28,217 nt of DNA, taken from contig DGTJ01000068.1 in assembly GCA_002393725.1 (NCBI GenBank), forward strand, positions 1-28,217, given 5' to 3'. Under the pieces are notes generated by a model. It saw only the letters and a program-made list of their open reading frames with translations, ran no database searches and was not told the DNA's origin. How positions within the stretch are numbered: position 1 is the first letter of the stretch; each line of letters begins with the position of its first letter. The DNA is from Prevotella sp. UBA4339 (GTDB lineage: Bacteria > Bacteroidota > Bacteroidia > Bacteroidales > Bacteroidaceae). Positions 8,701 through 15,723 of the stretch are shown piece by piece. The position numbers were made by a program, and so were the translations under genes.

Positions 8701-9036
8701 TTCCTTTAGGTCGTCGGTATTCTTCAGGTAATCGCCAGTAAGCTTCTCTGGCTGGAGGGCACCTCCGTAGCCATATACTTTCACCTTGGAGATATCGGAG
8801 AATCCGCATTTACGGATAAGAGTGGCCGACAACTGGTATATGCCAGTCTCTGTGACTCTTATCTTTACCCATTTCCCACTCTGGAGCACGGAATGCTCGG
8901 CATAGCGTTCTGACGGGGATAAAGTAGCATCTGCCCTGGTCTCCTGCGAGGTCAGACGAACAGTCTCTTGTGCAATACTCTGTAAGCAGAGAAGCATAAG
9001 AGTCAAGCTTATTATAAGCCTCAGACTATTTTTCAC
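5743..9036 (-). CDS. porU: Type IX secretion system sortase PorU (C25-type protease)
   Basis: A 1097-residue exported protein (signal peptide about 1-22, ending SIAQ). The middle holds a gingipain-like C25 catalytic domain with the Cys/His pair visible: H600 in NYSGHGINYG and C633 in TASCDIMPFD. PorU cleaves the C-terminal domain of T9SS cargo at the cell surface and links the mature protein to lipopolysaccharide. The last 80 residues ('DIYDTAGRQLWRY...TGVYIFKVSL...KAIKQIITKK') have the shape of a T9SS C-terminal domain, as expected for PorU itself. The start is GTG (9036); no in-frame ATG lies between it and the upstream FAH gene, 42 bp away. Downstream porV follows after 11 bp. Confidence 0.95.
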   Translation of the reverse strand: MKNSLRLIISLTLMLLCLQSIAQETVRLTSQETRADATLSPSERYAEHSVLQSGKWVKIRVTETGIYQLSATLIRKCGFSDISKVKVYGYGGALQPEKLTGDYLKNTDDLKEVPICIVGDKRLFYAIGPVSWESATAVDRIRNNYSSYGYYFLTENDNEPKTLSQEEFKSTYYPMADDYHSLYEVDDYAWFHGGSKLFDKKLYTIGTAQSYTLSGSSTTGTIAIAMSYNDHFAATVEVNGQEIGKMVVSPEEISSSRARGDIIDFTDDYAKAADHTWTFSLSNLLDGSNTINITQTSGGKVRLDHISLTSEAPKAFPDLAAASFPVPDYVYGITNQDHHGDEAVDMIIIIPTSRKWLSQAERIKALHETNDDMSVRIISADELYNEFSSGTPDANAYRRYLKMLYDRAGTDGNYPRHLLLFGDGAWDNRMLISDWSGYSPDDFLLCYESDNSFSSVKCYVSDDYFCLLDDGEQIQQKNGDDITYLGKPDVAVGRLPCRTLEEARILTDKTVSYANNEYAGSWQNTLMFMGDDGNNNSHMITADKVATMVENNYPGYNINKVYWDAYARQSSSTGNSYPDATTLIKNQMTEGALIMNYSGHGINYGISHEFVLRLADFQNTVSTNLPLWVTASCDIMPFDGQDENIGEAAMLNKKGGAIAFFGTTRTVYSNYNELINLGFTEYVLGYTNGKRNTIGEAARITKCRLVDTDSGKDHTQNKLQYTLLGDPALTLAAPTQEIVIDEINGTPMTGESACTLSAGSIATIKGHVVRDNDVDSDFSGIVAASVKDAEETIVCRLNDENDASTAFVFKDRTKVIYNGADSIRNGTFTITFAVPKDISYTEGTGLMTLYAVSSDKTREAHGETDGFVLNGSSITDNDLIGPSIYCYLNSSTFKNGNVVNASPYFIAELYDDDGINASGSSIGHDLELIIDGEMSKTYNLNNYFSYDFGDYRSGKVGFTIPELSDGHHKLLFRAWDVLNNSSTAELDFEVRKDAEPDHLDIRCKRDPDTNNITFIITHDRAGSSLDIQLDIYDTAGRQLWRYRESGVSSDDTYTIDWDQSIDGGRVLQTGVYIFKVSLSSNGGSQATKAIKQIITKK

Positions 9037-9078
9037 TTCTCTATAATAACGGATATTGCGCTGATTTATTGTGGAATA

Positions 9079-9726
9079 CTACTTACAATTAAACTCCAGT
9101 ACCTTCCTCTCCTCGAGCCATCCCTCCAGGTGGTCGTCGATGTGGACGGGTCCGACACCTGCTGGAGTGCCAGTGTAGAGGATGTCGCCAGTCTTCAAGG
9201 TGAAGAACCGTGATATATAGGATATGATCTCATCCACCTTGTATAGCATGTCGCTTGTACACCCCTCCTGGACTGTCCTCCCGTTGATATCGAGATGGAA
9301 GTGTAGGCGTTGCAGACCTGACTCCTCGCAGATATTCTCTGGATTATTCAGTAGTTTCTCCTTCGGAACCCACTCTCCTATGGCTGCAGAGCCGTCAAAT
9401 CCCTTGCAGATAGTCCAAGGCTGTCCTGCCTCAGATGCTTTCTTCTGCAGGTCACGGGCTGTAAAATCGATGCCGATAGTGAGGGCATCGTAATAACGGT
9501 AGGCAAAGCGCTGAGGGATGTTCTTGCCCAGGCGACAGATGCGAACCACCATTTCCGTCTCGTAGTCGATACGGCCAAGGTGGTCGGGGATGAAGAACGG
9601 CTTCCCCTGGTTGAGTATTGCTGAGTCTGCCTTGGTGAATATCACCGGCTCGTCGGGGCGCTTAAGGGTCCCGTGCAATTCCTGGTTATGTGCGGCATAG
9701 TTCATGCCTATTGCAAATATCTTCAT
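9079..9726 (-). CDS. Fumarylacetoacetate hydrolase (FAH) family protein
   Basis: A 215-residue protein of the short FAH family (acylpyruvase/YcgM-like). The start MKIFAIGMNYAAHNQELHG is the typical family opening and fixes the ATG at 9726; a longer reading from upstream would pass through the tsf terminator. Metal-ligand segments are recognisable: 'IDYETEMVV', 'IGIDFTARDLQ' and the C-terminal 'LKTGDILYTGTPAGVGPV'. Members cleave C-C bonds in acylpyruvates or decarboxylate oxaloacetate; the substrate here cannot be named. It is the first gene of the apparent FAH-porU-porV-ispF operon. Its ATG lies only 7 bp after the promoter -7 box, so the message should be nearly leaderless. Confidence 0.9.
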   Translation of the reverse strand: MKIFAIGMNYAAHNQELHGTLKRPDEPVIFTKADSAILNQGKPFFIPDHLGRIDYETEMVVRICRLGKNIPQRFAYRYYDALTIGIDFTARDLQKKASEAGQPWTICKGFDGSAAIGEWVPKEKLLNNPENICEESGLQRLHFHLDINGRTVQEGCTSDMLYKVDEIISYISRFFTLKTGDILYTGTPAGVGPVHIDDHLEGWLEERKVLEFNCK

Positions 9727-9733
9727 ACAGCTG

Positions 9734-9741
9734 CAAAGGTA
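9734..9741 (-). promoter_or_regulatory. Bacteroidetes-type -7 box (TACCTTTG) for the FAH-porU-porV-ispF operon
   Basis: The minus strand reads TACCTTTGCAGCTGT directly before the ATG. It fully matches TAnnTTTG and lies immediately after the tsf terminator T-tract, so the two operons are insulated. With initiation a few bases after the box, the 5' leader would be about 3-4 nt. Confidence 0.6.
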
Positions 9742-9742
9742 C

Positions 9743-9776
9743 GAAAAAAAATCGGCATTGCAGTGCAGTGCCGATT
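9743..9776 (-). terminator. Intrinsic terminator downstream of tsf
   Basis: The minus strand folds into a perfect 8-bp stem AATCGGCA/TGCCGATT with an 11-nt loop, followed by a run of eight T. It starts 25 bp after the tsf stop. The plus-strand reading also ends in a T-run, so it could work in both directions. Confidence 0.85.
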
Positions 9777-9800
9777 CTTTTTTGTATTTTGACTGGTTTA

Positions 9801-10796
9801 TTAGTCTGCTACAAGTGTGAAGCGCTTGAAAGCAACGATCTTCAGATCCTTGTCCTGCTTGGCGAGCCACTGAGCAACAGTAGCCTTGTCGCCGTCACCG
9901 AACTGGAACTCCTGGTCAACCAGACAGTTCTCCTTCAGGAACTTCTGAACACGACCCTTGGCGATGTTCTCAATCATAGGCATCTTCAGCTGAGCCTCGC
10001 CCTCAACCTTTGCGTCTGCAATGATCTTGCGAGCCTCGTCAGCCTGCTCCTTGGTCAGCCAGCCCTTAGCCGTGTTGCTCTCGATGTGATCCTCTGAGTC
10101 AACAAGGTTGGGGTTCAGGCCTGCCTTCTTCAACTTCATCTCTACAAACTTCTCAACCTGCTCCAGCTTAGTCTTCTCAACAGCAGTCTTGTACTCCTCG
10201 TCGAGAATCTTCTGCTCTACACTCTCCTTGTCGAGAGCTACTGGCTTCATGGCAGCCACCTGCATAGCTACGAGGTGACCCTGCTCAGCAGCGGGCTTGT
10301 TGGTCTGTACCATGGTGCACAGAGTGTGCTTACCCATGTGGTCGTAAACCTCTACGTTCTCACCCTCGAGAGTAAGATAGCCGTCGAGCTCCATCTTCTC
10401 ACCAGTGATACCAGAGCGCTGTGTGATAGCCTCCTGAGCGGTCTGACCGTTGATGTCGAGAGCCTTTACTGCCTCAATGTCAGCAGCCTTGGCTGCGATG
10501 GCAGCATCGAGGATGCTCTGTGTCAGGGCGATGAAGTCGGCACCGTTAGCAACAAAGTCGGTCTCGCACTTCAGGGCGAGCATAGCTGCGAAGCCGTCAA
10601 CCTTCTTAACGAGTACACAACCATTAGATGTCTCACGGTCGCTACGCTTGGCAGCGATAGCCAGTCCACGCTCACGGAGGAGCTCCTTAGCCTTGTCAAA
10701 GTCGCCCTCAGCCTCGGTCAGAGCCTTCTTTACGTCAGCCAGACCTGCACCGGTCATGGCGCGAAGCTTCTTGATATCGTCAATTGAAATTGCCAT
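9801..10796 (-). CDS. tsf: Translation elongation factor Ts
   Basis: A 331-residue EF-Ts, the guanine-nucleotide exchange factor of EF-Tu. The N-terminal UBA-like segment (MAISIDDIKKLRAMTGAGLADVKKALTEAEGD) and the exchange motif 'CETDFVANG' are intact. It is longer than E. coli EF-Ts (about 283), as is usual for Bacteroidetes. The ATG at 10796 is chosen because it begins the conserved domain; an upstream in-frame ATG would add residues encoded by a repeat. It follows rpsB in the same direction, as in most bacteria, but across a 137-bp spacer filled by an inverted repeat. A strong terminator ends the unit. Confidence 0.97.
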   Translation of the reverse strand: MAISIDDIKKLRAMTGAGLADVKKALTEAEGDFDKAKELLRERGLAIAAKRSDRETSNGCVLVKKVDGFAAMLALKCETDFVANGADFIALTQSILDAAIAAKAADIEAVKALDINGQTAQEAITQRSGITGEKMELDGYLTLEGENVEVYDHMGKHTLCTMVQTNKPAAEQGHLVAMQVAAMKPVALDKESVEQKILDEEYKTAVEKTKLEQVEKFVEMKLKKAGLNPNLVDSEDHIESNTAKGWLTKEQADEARKIIADAKVEGEAQLKMPMIENIAKGRVQKFLKENCLVDQEFQFGDGDKATVAQWLAKQDKDLKIVAFKRFTLVAD

Positions 10797-10813
10797 TTTT
10801 GTTCTGTTTTTAA

Positions 10814-10932
10814 TGCACAATGCATGATGCACAATGCACAATTAGGCTGCGCCTTTTTTTGTCTTATCTAGCTTATTCACAATGCAACAAGCACGGCGCA
10901 GCTAATTGTGCATTGTGCATTGTGAATTGCGC
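10814..10932. repeat. Inverted repeat built from 7-bp units between rpsB and tsf
   Basis: The left arm (10814-10841) is four units of TGCACAA, one varying as TGCATGA. The right arm (10905-10932) is the complement: ATTGTGC twice, then ATTGTGA and ATTGCGC, ending against the rpsB stop codon. The inner parts also pair (GGCTGCGCC at 10845-10853 with GGCGCAGC at 10895-10902), giving a long imperfect hairpin with one bulge and an approximately 41-nt loop. The transcript between rpsB and tsf would carry this hairpin. Confidence 0.85.
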
Positions 10933-10933
10933 A

Positions 10934-11773
10934 TTATTCTTCAGTTGCCTTTTCCTCAGCAGGAGCAGCCTCCTCAGCAGCGGGAGCATCGGCATCCTTA
11001 CGTGCCTTGCGGGCGCGCTTTGGCTTTGCCTCGTCATCCTCTGCCTCACCCTGGGCGTCAGCAGCCTTCTCGTCGGCTTTCTCAGCCTTACGCTCCTCGA
11101 TACCTTCTGCGATAGCTGAGCAGCATGCGTTGAGGATTACCTCTACGCTGTCCTTAGCATCATCATTTGCAGGGATAACGAAGTCGATGTTGTTAGGATC
11201 TGAGTTAGTATCAACGATACCGAACACAGGGATACCCAGGCGGTTAGCCTCGCGAACGGCGATGTTCTCCTTCAGTACGTCAACAACGAAGAGTGCGCTT
11301 GGCAGACGTGTCAGGTCAGCGATAGAACCGAGGTTCTTCTCCAGCTTGGCACGCTGGCGTGTGATCTGCAGCAGTTCGCGCTTTGACAGGTTACTGTATG
11401 TACCGTCATTCATCAGCTTATCGATGTTCGCCATTTTCTTCACGGCCTTGCGAATCGTTGGGAAGTTGGTGAGCATACCACCTGGCCAGCGCTCGATAAC
11501 ATAAGGCATGTTAACGCTTGCAGCCTTCTCAGCGATTACTTCCTTTGTCTGTTTTTTAGTAGCGACGAACAGCACCTTCTTGCCACTCTTGGCAATCTGT
11601 TTCAGTGCATCAGCAGCCTCGTCGATCTTGGCTACTGTCTTGTGAAGGTCGATAATATGAATACCATTACGTTCGGTATAGATGTATGGAGCCATTGCTG
11701 GGTTCCACTTACGCTTCAGGTGACCGAAATGACAGCCTGCCTGCAGCAACTGGTCAAAATTTGTTCTTGCCAT
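10934..11773 (-). CDS. rpsB: 30S ribosomal protein S2
   Basis: A 279-residue S2 with the family opening 'MARTNFDQLLQAGCHFGHLKRKWNPAMAPYIY' and the signatures 'FVATKKQTKEVI' and 'RWPGGMLTNF'. 'PVFGIVDTNSDPNNIDFVIPANDDAKDSV' marks the end of the core. Residues of about 229-279 form a Lys/Ala/Glu-rich low-complexity tail that E. coli S2 lacks. It lies downstream of rpsI across a 182-bp spacer and upstream of tsf, within an rplM-rpsI-rpsB-tsf arrangement common in Bacteroidetes. Its stop codon abuts the heptamer array of the spacer repeat. Confidence 0.97.
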   Translation of the reverse strand: MARTNFDQLLQAGCHFGHLKRKWNPAMAPYIYTERNGIHIIDLHKTVAKIDEAADALKQIAKSGKKVLFVATKKQTKEVIAEKAASVNMPYVIERWPGGMLTNFPTIRKAVKKMANIDKLMNDGTYSNLSKRELLQITRQRAKLEKNLGSIADLTRLPSALFVVDVLKENIAVREANRLGIPVFGIVDTNSDPNNIDFVIPANDDAKDSVEVILNACCSAIAEGIEERKAEKADEKAADAQGEAEDDEAKPKRARKARKDADAPAAEEAAPAEEKATEE

Positions 11774-11955
11774 TTTGAATTTTCTTTTTAATGTTGTTTA
11801 CTTTCTTTTTAATTCTTCTTAGAATCAGCCCAATGGTAGTCCCAAGGAATCCAAAGGGTTTAGATACTAAACTTATTCAGCAGCTCTTTAATTTCTTTCA
11901 GTCTGGATGTCCAATAGTCTAAAAGCCTATCAGTCTTTCTTCCTGACTGTCAAGA
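11774..11955 (-). other. rpsI-rpsB spacer, possible rpsB leader
   Basis: A 182-bp gap on the minus strand. It contains one perfect small hairpin, GTTTAG-TAT-CTAAAC (11858-11872), with no T-run behind it, so it is not a terminator, and an AT-rich stretch just ahead of the rpsB ATG. No clear TAnnTTTG box was seen. It may be a translational control region for rpsB, but nothing recognisable supports that. Confidence 0.3.
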
Positions 11956-12342
11956 TTAACGCTTACTGAACTGGAAGCGACGACGAGCCTTTGGCCGACC
12001 TGGCTTCTTACGCTCTACCTCACGGCTGTCACGTGTCAGGAAACCTTCGCTCTTCAGCTTCTTCTTGTCTTCTTCGTTGATCTTTACCAAGGCACGAGCG
12101 ATAGCGAGGCGGAGAGCCTGGCTCTGGCCTGTGAAACCACCACCGTCGAGGTTGGCCTTGATGTCATACTTCTCAGCTACCTGAAGTAGGTTCAGTGGCT
12201 GCTTAACCACGTACTGCAGAATTGCTGATGGGAAATATACCTCTAAATCTTTCTTGTTGATCGTGATCTTACCAGTACCCTCAGAAACATATACGCGGGC
12301 AACTGAGCTCTTGCGACGACCTATTGCGTTAATTACTTCCAT
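11956..12342 (-). CDS. rpsI: 30S ribosomal protein S9
   Basis: A 128-residue S9 of normal length. It opens 'MEVINAIGRRKSSVARVYV', has the central 'GGGFTGQSQALRLAIARALV', and ends in the basic tail 'RKKPGRPKARRRFQFSKR', whose last Lys-Arg reaches the P-site tRNA in the ribosome. It starts 9 bp after rplM ends, so the two are co-transcribed and probably co-regulated. Confidence 0.98.
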   Translation of the reverse strand: MEVINAIGRRKSSVARVYVSEGTGKITINKKDLEVYFPSAILQYVVKQPLNLLQVAEKYDIKANLDGGGFTGQSQALRLAIARALVKINEEDKKKLKSEGFLTRDSREVERKKPGRPKARRRFQFSKR

Positions 12343-12351
12343 CTTTCCTTA

Positions 12352-12813
12352 TTATTTATACTGGTTAATATCAATTGCCTTTGGCTTCTGTGCCTCGTGC
12401 GGATGTTCTGTTCCCTCATAGATGTAGAGGTTGTTCATCAGGCTGCGACCCAGAGGACCCTTTGGCAGCATGCCCTTAACGGCATGACGGAGGAACTTCT
12501 CTACACCACCATTGCGCTTGCGAAGCTCAGCAGGAGTCTGGAAGCGCTGGCCACCAGGATAACCTGTGTAGCGGGTGTAAATCTTATCAGTCTCTTTCTT
12601 ACCAGTGAATACCACCTTATCGGCATTGATAAGGATTACGTTGTCACCGCAGTCTACGTGCGGAGTGAAAGTTGGCTTGTACTTTCCGCGAATCAGCTTA
12701 GCTACCTTTGAAGCGAGACGACCAACAACCTGGTCTGTGGCATCGATAACCACCCACTCCTTCTTTGCTGTTTCCTTATTCACGGAAATAGTCTTGTAAC
12801 TTAAAGTGTTCAT
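12352..12813 (-). CDS. rplM: 50S ribosomal protein L13
   Basis: A 153-residue L13 with 'KEWVVIDATDQVVGRLASKVAKLIRGKYKPTFTPHVDCGDNVIL', 'KVVFTGKKETDKIYTRYTGYPGG' and 'AVKGMLPKGPLGRSLMNNLYIYEGTEHPHEAQKP', all family hallmarks. It is the first gene of the rplM-rpsI-rpsB-tsf unit. A strong promoter lies about 230 bp upstream and a long structured leader lies between, so regulation at the RNA level is likely. Confidence 0.98.
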   Translation of the reverse strand: MNTLSYKTISVNKETAKKEWVVIDATDQVVGRLASKVAKLIRGKYKPTFTPHVDCGDNVILINADKVVFTGKKETDKIYTRYTGYPGGQRFQTPAELRKRNGGVEKFLRHAVKGMLPKGPLGRSLMNNLYIYEGTEHPHEAQKPKAIDINQYK

Positions 12814-13044
12814 TTTAATTTAATTTACTACTAAAAAACAGTTTAACTTATTAATTTATGTACGCATATAAACCCACATCCGAGGTCTAACTCCCGGCTG
12901 CAAGTCTAACGAGCGTTCCGCAGGGATAACTCCCTTACGGGGATTGCTGAACCGAGGATTCACGAACCGTTGTGCCCGGCCAAAGACACCACTATTCACA
13001 CCAGGATTCACGGGGATTCTAAGCCTCTCCCCTAAATCGGACTG
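12814..13044 (-). ncRNA. Candidate structured 5' leader of the rplM operon
   Basis: About 230 nt lie between the TACCTTTG promoter and rplM. Its first 180 nt are far more GC-rich than neighbouring spacers. On the minus strand several hairpins can be drawn: GGGGA/TCCCC near the 5' end; AGGGA-GTTA-TCCCT flanked by CCG/CGG; and CCGGG/CCTCGG. The words GTGAATCC and GTTAGAC each occur twice. The last 50 nt before the ATG are AT-rich and unstructured. A 63-codon open frame inside has no coding character. I cannot match it to a named RNA family; autoregulation by L13 or S9 is a guess based on position. Confidence 0.5.
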
Positions 13045-13076
13045 CAAAGGTACGAAGAATTTTCTTTTCTAAGAAA
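13045..13076 (-). promoter_or_regulatory. Promoter of the rplM-rpsI-rpsB-tsf operon
   Basis: The minus strand has -7 TACCTTTG (13045-13052) and, 20 bp upstream, TTTC (13073-13076), which matches three of four bases of the Bacteroidetes -33 TTTG. Confidence 0.65.
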
Positions 13077-13148
13077 GTACCACCCATGCAGGACTGGTAT
13101 TTTATAGATATTTAACTATTTTAAGAATTTTTGTTGCCTAAGCAAATC

Positions 13149-15305
13149 TTATTTGCCATATTGTGACAGTCCTTTCTTTAGGAAGCTGATATATTCGCTG
13201 ATATCCTCATCGTAGGCACGACTGCCGCTGAGGGGCTTACCTGTGGCGGGGTCGAGCATCACGTAGAACGGCTGGGCATTGGCACCGAACTTCGAACTCT
13301 GCAGATAGCTCCATTTGGCTCCCACGGTGCGCAGGGTCTTGACGTTGCCATCACTGTCTTTCACCTCGAAAGGTTCTGACAGAGGCGTCTTGTCGTCAAC
13401 ATATAGCGATATCAGGACGAAGTCCTTTGTCAGCATGTCTGCAACCGTCGGGTCGGTCCATACTGCAGCTTCCATCTTACGGCAGTTGACACACCCGAAG
13501 CCGGTGAAGTCGATAAGTACGGGCTTCCCTTGAGCACGTGCTGCTGCCATACCCTCTTCATAGCTTGTGTACTTTGCCTCAACCACCTTGCTGTTTAGGT
13601 TGAAGTCCTGAGTGTTCATCGGAGGAGCAAAGGCACTTACTGCCTTACACGGTGCTCCCCATAGTCCTGGAATCATATATACGGCGAAGGCGAATGACAC
13701 CAGACCGCCCATGATGCATATTACGGGCATCGGTCGGTTGATCTCGCCTCCTATCTCGTCGTCCTGGAATTTCAGCCAGCCTACAAGATATGCACCGAGC
13801 ATGGCGAAGATGACTATCCATAGCGACAGGAACACTTCACGGTCGAGCAGGTGCCAGCCGTAAGCGAGATCGGCAACGGAGAAGAACTTCAGCGCAAATG
13901 CCAGCTCGATGAATCCGAGCACCACCTTGATTGTCGTCATCCATGATCCCGACTTTGGAACCTGTTTCAGCCATGCTGGGAACATGGCAAAGAGTGTGAA
14001 CGGCAGAGCCAGTGCCAGTGCGAAACCGAACATGCCCAGTGCCGGTGCAAGCCAGTTGCCGCTCGTGGTGGTCTCTACCAGCAGCAGGCCGATAATAGGT
14101 GCCGTACAAGAGAAGGAGACGAGTACCAGAGTGAAAGCCATGAGGAAGATGGATATCAGTCCGCTGGTCTCTGTTGCCTTTGTATCCACGCTGTCAGCCC
14201 AGCTGCCAGGCAGCTTTATCTCAAACCATCCGAAGAAGGAGAATGCAAACACCACAAGCAGCAGGAACAGGAAGATATTGAATACTGCATTCGTCGACAT
14301 TGCGTTGAGGGTGTCGCTGCCGAAAAGGGCCGTCACGAGCAGTCCCAGTCCAAGATAGATGACGATAATCGACAACCCGTAGGTTATTGCATCCCTGATG
14401 CCCTTCTTCTTGTCTGTCTTGGCACGTTTGAGGAAGAAGCTGACTGTCATCGGTATTATGGGCCAGATGCACGGCATGCATACTGCCAGCAGTCCTCCTA
14501 TGAATCCCATCAGCAGCAGATAGAGCAGTGAGTGGTCTGCAATATCGTCGTTTCCTCCCATCGCCCTTAGCTCGTCGATGACGGGCTGCCACAGTGCTGA
14601 GGAGTCTTGTTTGTCAAAAGTGTCGGGCTGCATTGGGGCATCGGTGACCGCTTCCTCAAGTGAATCCCCCTGGCTGCTGAGTCCTTTATTTACAGCCTCC
14701 TCCATGGGAGTGTCAGCCCTGTCTTCCGGTCTTGATGGCATGTCACCGTCCATGTGTGGCGGACGCGGACCGTCGGGACCTCCTTCAAAGCCTCCTGGCG
14801 GCATCGGTGGCCGGTCGCCTCTCATGTCGGGAGCCGCACCCTTGGCTGTCTCCGGCGACTTGCCTTGTTTCCTGAATGTCACTTCAGATGGTGGCAGGCA
14901 GCTCTGGTCATTGCAGGCACCGTATTCCAGGAAGCATTCGATGTTGTAGTCGGGTTTGGTGAAACGGATCTTTTGTACGAATGTGGCAGTGCCCTCGAAG
15001 TATTTCAGCTCCATGTCGAACATCTTGTCATACTTCTTTATGACATTGCCTCTTGGGTGCAGCTTGCCTATCACTTCGGCACCGTCCATCCTGACCGCAT
15101 TGAATGTTGCCTCGATAGGTCCGTCCTGTCCCAGGTCTGTAGAATAAACATGCCATCCGGCGTCTATTTTTGCTGTAAATACAATCTCTGCCTCTGCCCC
15201 TTTTCCTGTCTTCAGTTCTGATGAGAAATGCACGGGGTTCATCATCTGTGCGTTTATTATAAGCACAAGCGATAGGAGGATAGTGGTTGTAAGAAAACGT
15301 TTCAT
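13149..15305 (-). CDS. dsbD: DsbD-family thiol:disulfide interchange protein
   Basis: A 718-residue membrane protein that carries electrons from the cytosol to periplasmic thiol proteins. Order: signal peptide (MKRFLTTTILLSLVLIINAQ); N-terminal DsbD domain (about 20-150) with the Cys pair in 'GACNDQSCLPP'; a Pro/Gly/Asp-rich linker (about 155-210); a CcdA-like domain of eight or so membrane segments (about 260-560) with redox cysteines C276/C279 (CMPCIWP) and C400 (SCTAPIIG); and a C-terminal thioredoxin-like domain with CVNC (C605, C608) in 'DFTGFGCVNCRKMEAAVW'. All cysteines expected for a three-module DsbD relay are present. It is monocistronic, with its own promoter and a 135-nt leader. 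Confidence 0.93.
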   Translation of the reverse strand: MKRFLTTTILLSLVLIINAQMMNPVHFSSELKTGKGAEAEIVFTAKIDAGWHVYSTDLGQDGPIEATFNAVRMDGAEVIGKLHPRGNVIKKYDKMFDMELKYFEGTATFVQKIRFTKPDYNIECFLEYGACNDQSCLPPSEVTFRKQGKSPETAKGAAPDMRGDRPPMPPGGFEGGPDGPRPPHMDGDMPSRPEDRADTPMEEAVNKGLSSQGDSLEEAVTDAPMQPDTFDKQDSSALWQPVIDELRAMGGNDDIADHSLLYLLLMGFIGGLLAVCMPCIWPIIPMTVSFFLKRAKTDKKKGIRDAITYGLSIIVIYLGLGLLVTALFGSDTLNAMSTNAVFNIFLFLLLVVFAFSFFGWFEIKLPGSWADSVDTKATETSGLISIFLMAFTLVLVSFSCTAPIIGLLLVETTTSGNWLAPALGMFGFALALALPFTLFAMFPAWLKQVPKSGSWMTTIKVVLGFIELAFALKFFSVADLAYGWHLLDREVFLSLWIVIFAMLGAYLVGWLKFQDDEIGGEINRPMPVICIMGGLVSFAFAVYMIPGLWGAPCKAVSAFAPPMNTQDFNLNSKVVEAKYTSYEEGMAAARAQGKPVLIDFTGFGCVNCRKMEAAVWTDPTVADMLTKDFVLISLYVDDKTPLSEPFEVKDSDGNVKTLRTVGAKWSYLQSSKFGANAQPFYVMLDPATGKPLSGSRAYDEDISEYISFLKKGLSQYGK

Positions 15306-15447
15306 ATATATATTTTAAAATGTATTTTAGTCACCATTTTGCAGAGAAGAGCCTTGGTGGTACCGTCGCGTTGCAGCGAGTATGATTACAAGCAGGCTGC
15401 GCCATTTCTTCAGCGATATGGTAAGATGCTTTAATGCCATTGCGCTG

Positions 15448-15455
15448 CAAAGTTA
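15448..15455 (-). promoter_or_regulatory. Bacteroidetes-type -7 box (TAACTTTG) of dsbD
   Basis: The minus strand reads TAACTTTGCAGC, a full match to TAnnTTTG, about 140 bp ahead of the dsbD start. The -33 side lacks a clear TTTG at about 20 bp. Confidence 0.55.
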
Positions 15456-15649
15456 CGATATTTTCCTTGTTTTTTTTATCTCTTTCATCTTTTTAACACT
15501 CTTGTGTAGAGAATATTACAGCATGCCTGAAATTCTGACTATTGTGCTCACCGGGTATCCCCTGTCACAGGCAAGTTTTTCCGGTTAGGAGGAGAAATAG
15601 GTAGGGGAAATGTGTATTTTTGTTAAAGTTACACAGTTTCATACAAGTA

Positions 15650-15683
15650 TTTGCCCTTATCAGAGTTATTTTAGATAATTTCG
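15650..15683 (+). promoter_or_regulatory. Possible promoter of the TonB receptor/DUF4249 operon
   Basis: TTTG (15650-15653) followed after 22 bp by TAATTTCG (15676-15683), one mismatch from the -7 consensus. This would give a leader of about 35 nt before the GTG start. Confidence 0.4.
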
Positions 15684-15723
15684 CATCGAAATAACGAATT
15701 AGACGTATAATATTAAGTAACAC

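Larger units (their letters stand above)
15306..15723. other. Divergent spacer between dsbD and the TonB receptor gene
   Basis: The 418-bp gap holds the dsbD leader and promoter on the left and a likely promoter for the receptor operon on the right. The middle (about 15460-15640) is AT-rich with no supported gene. One long minus-strand open frame enters from the receptor gene but is antisense to it and not protein-like. Confidence 0.5.

Noticed and set aside
9727..9870. Extended N-terminus for the FAH protein
   Set aside because: It would overlap the tsf 3' end, the terminator and the promoter; the family N-terminus starts at 9726.
10797..10841. Extended N-terminus for EF-Ts starting at 10841
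   Set aside because: The extra residues are encoded by the heptamer repeat, and the conserved EF-Ts domain starts exactly at the ATG at 10796.
12856..13047. A 63-codon minus-strand open frame upstream of rplM
   Set aside because: It lies within the promoter-to-rplM leader, starts in the -7 region, and has an Arg/Pro/Val-rich sequence typical of structured RNA. A leader peptide is not excluded, but nothing supports it.
13142..13156. GCAAAT-AAG-ATTTGC hairpin at the dsbD stop codon as a terminator
   Set aside because: On the transcript side the T-run does not follow directly and the stem is short and AT-rich; too weak to call.
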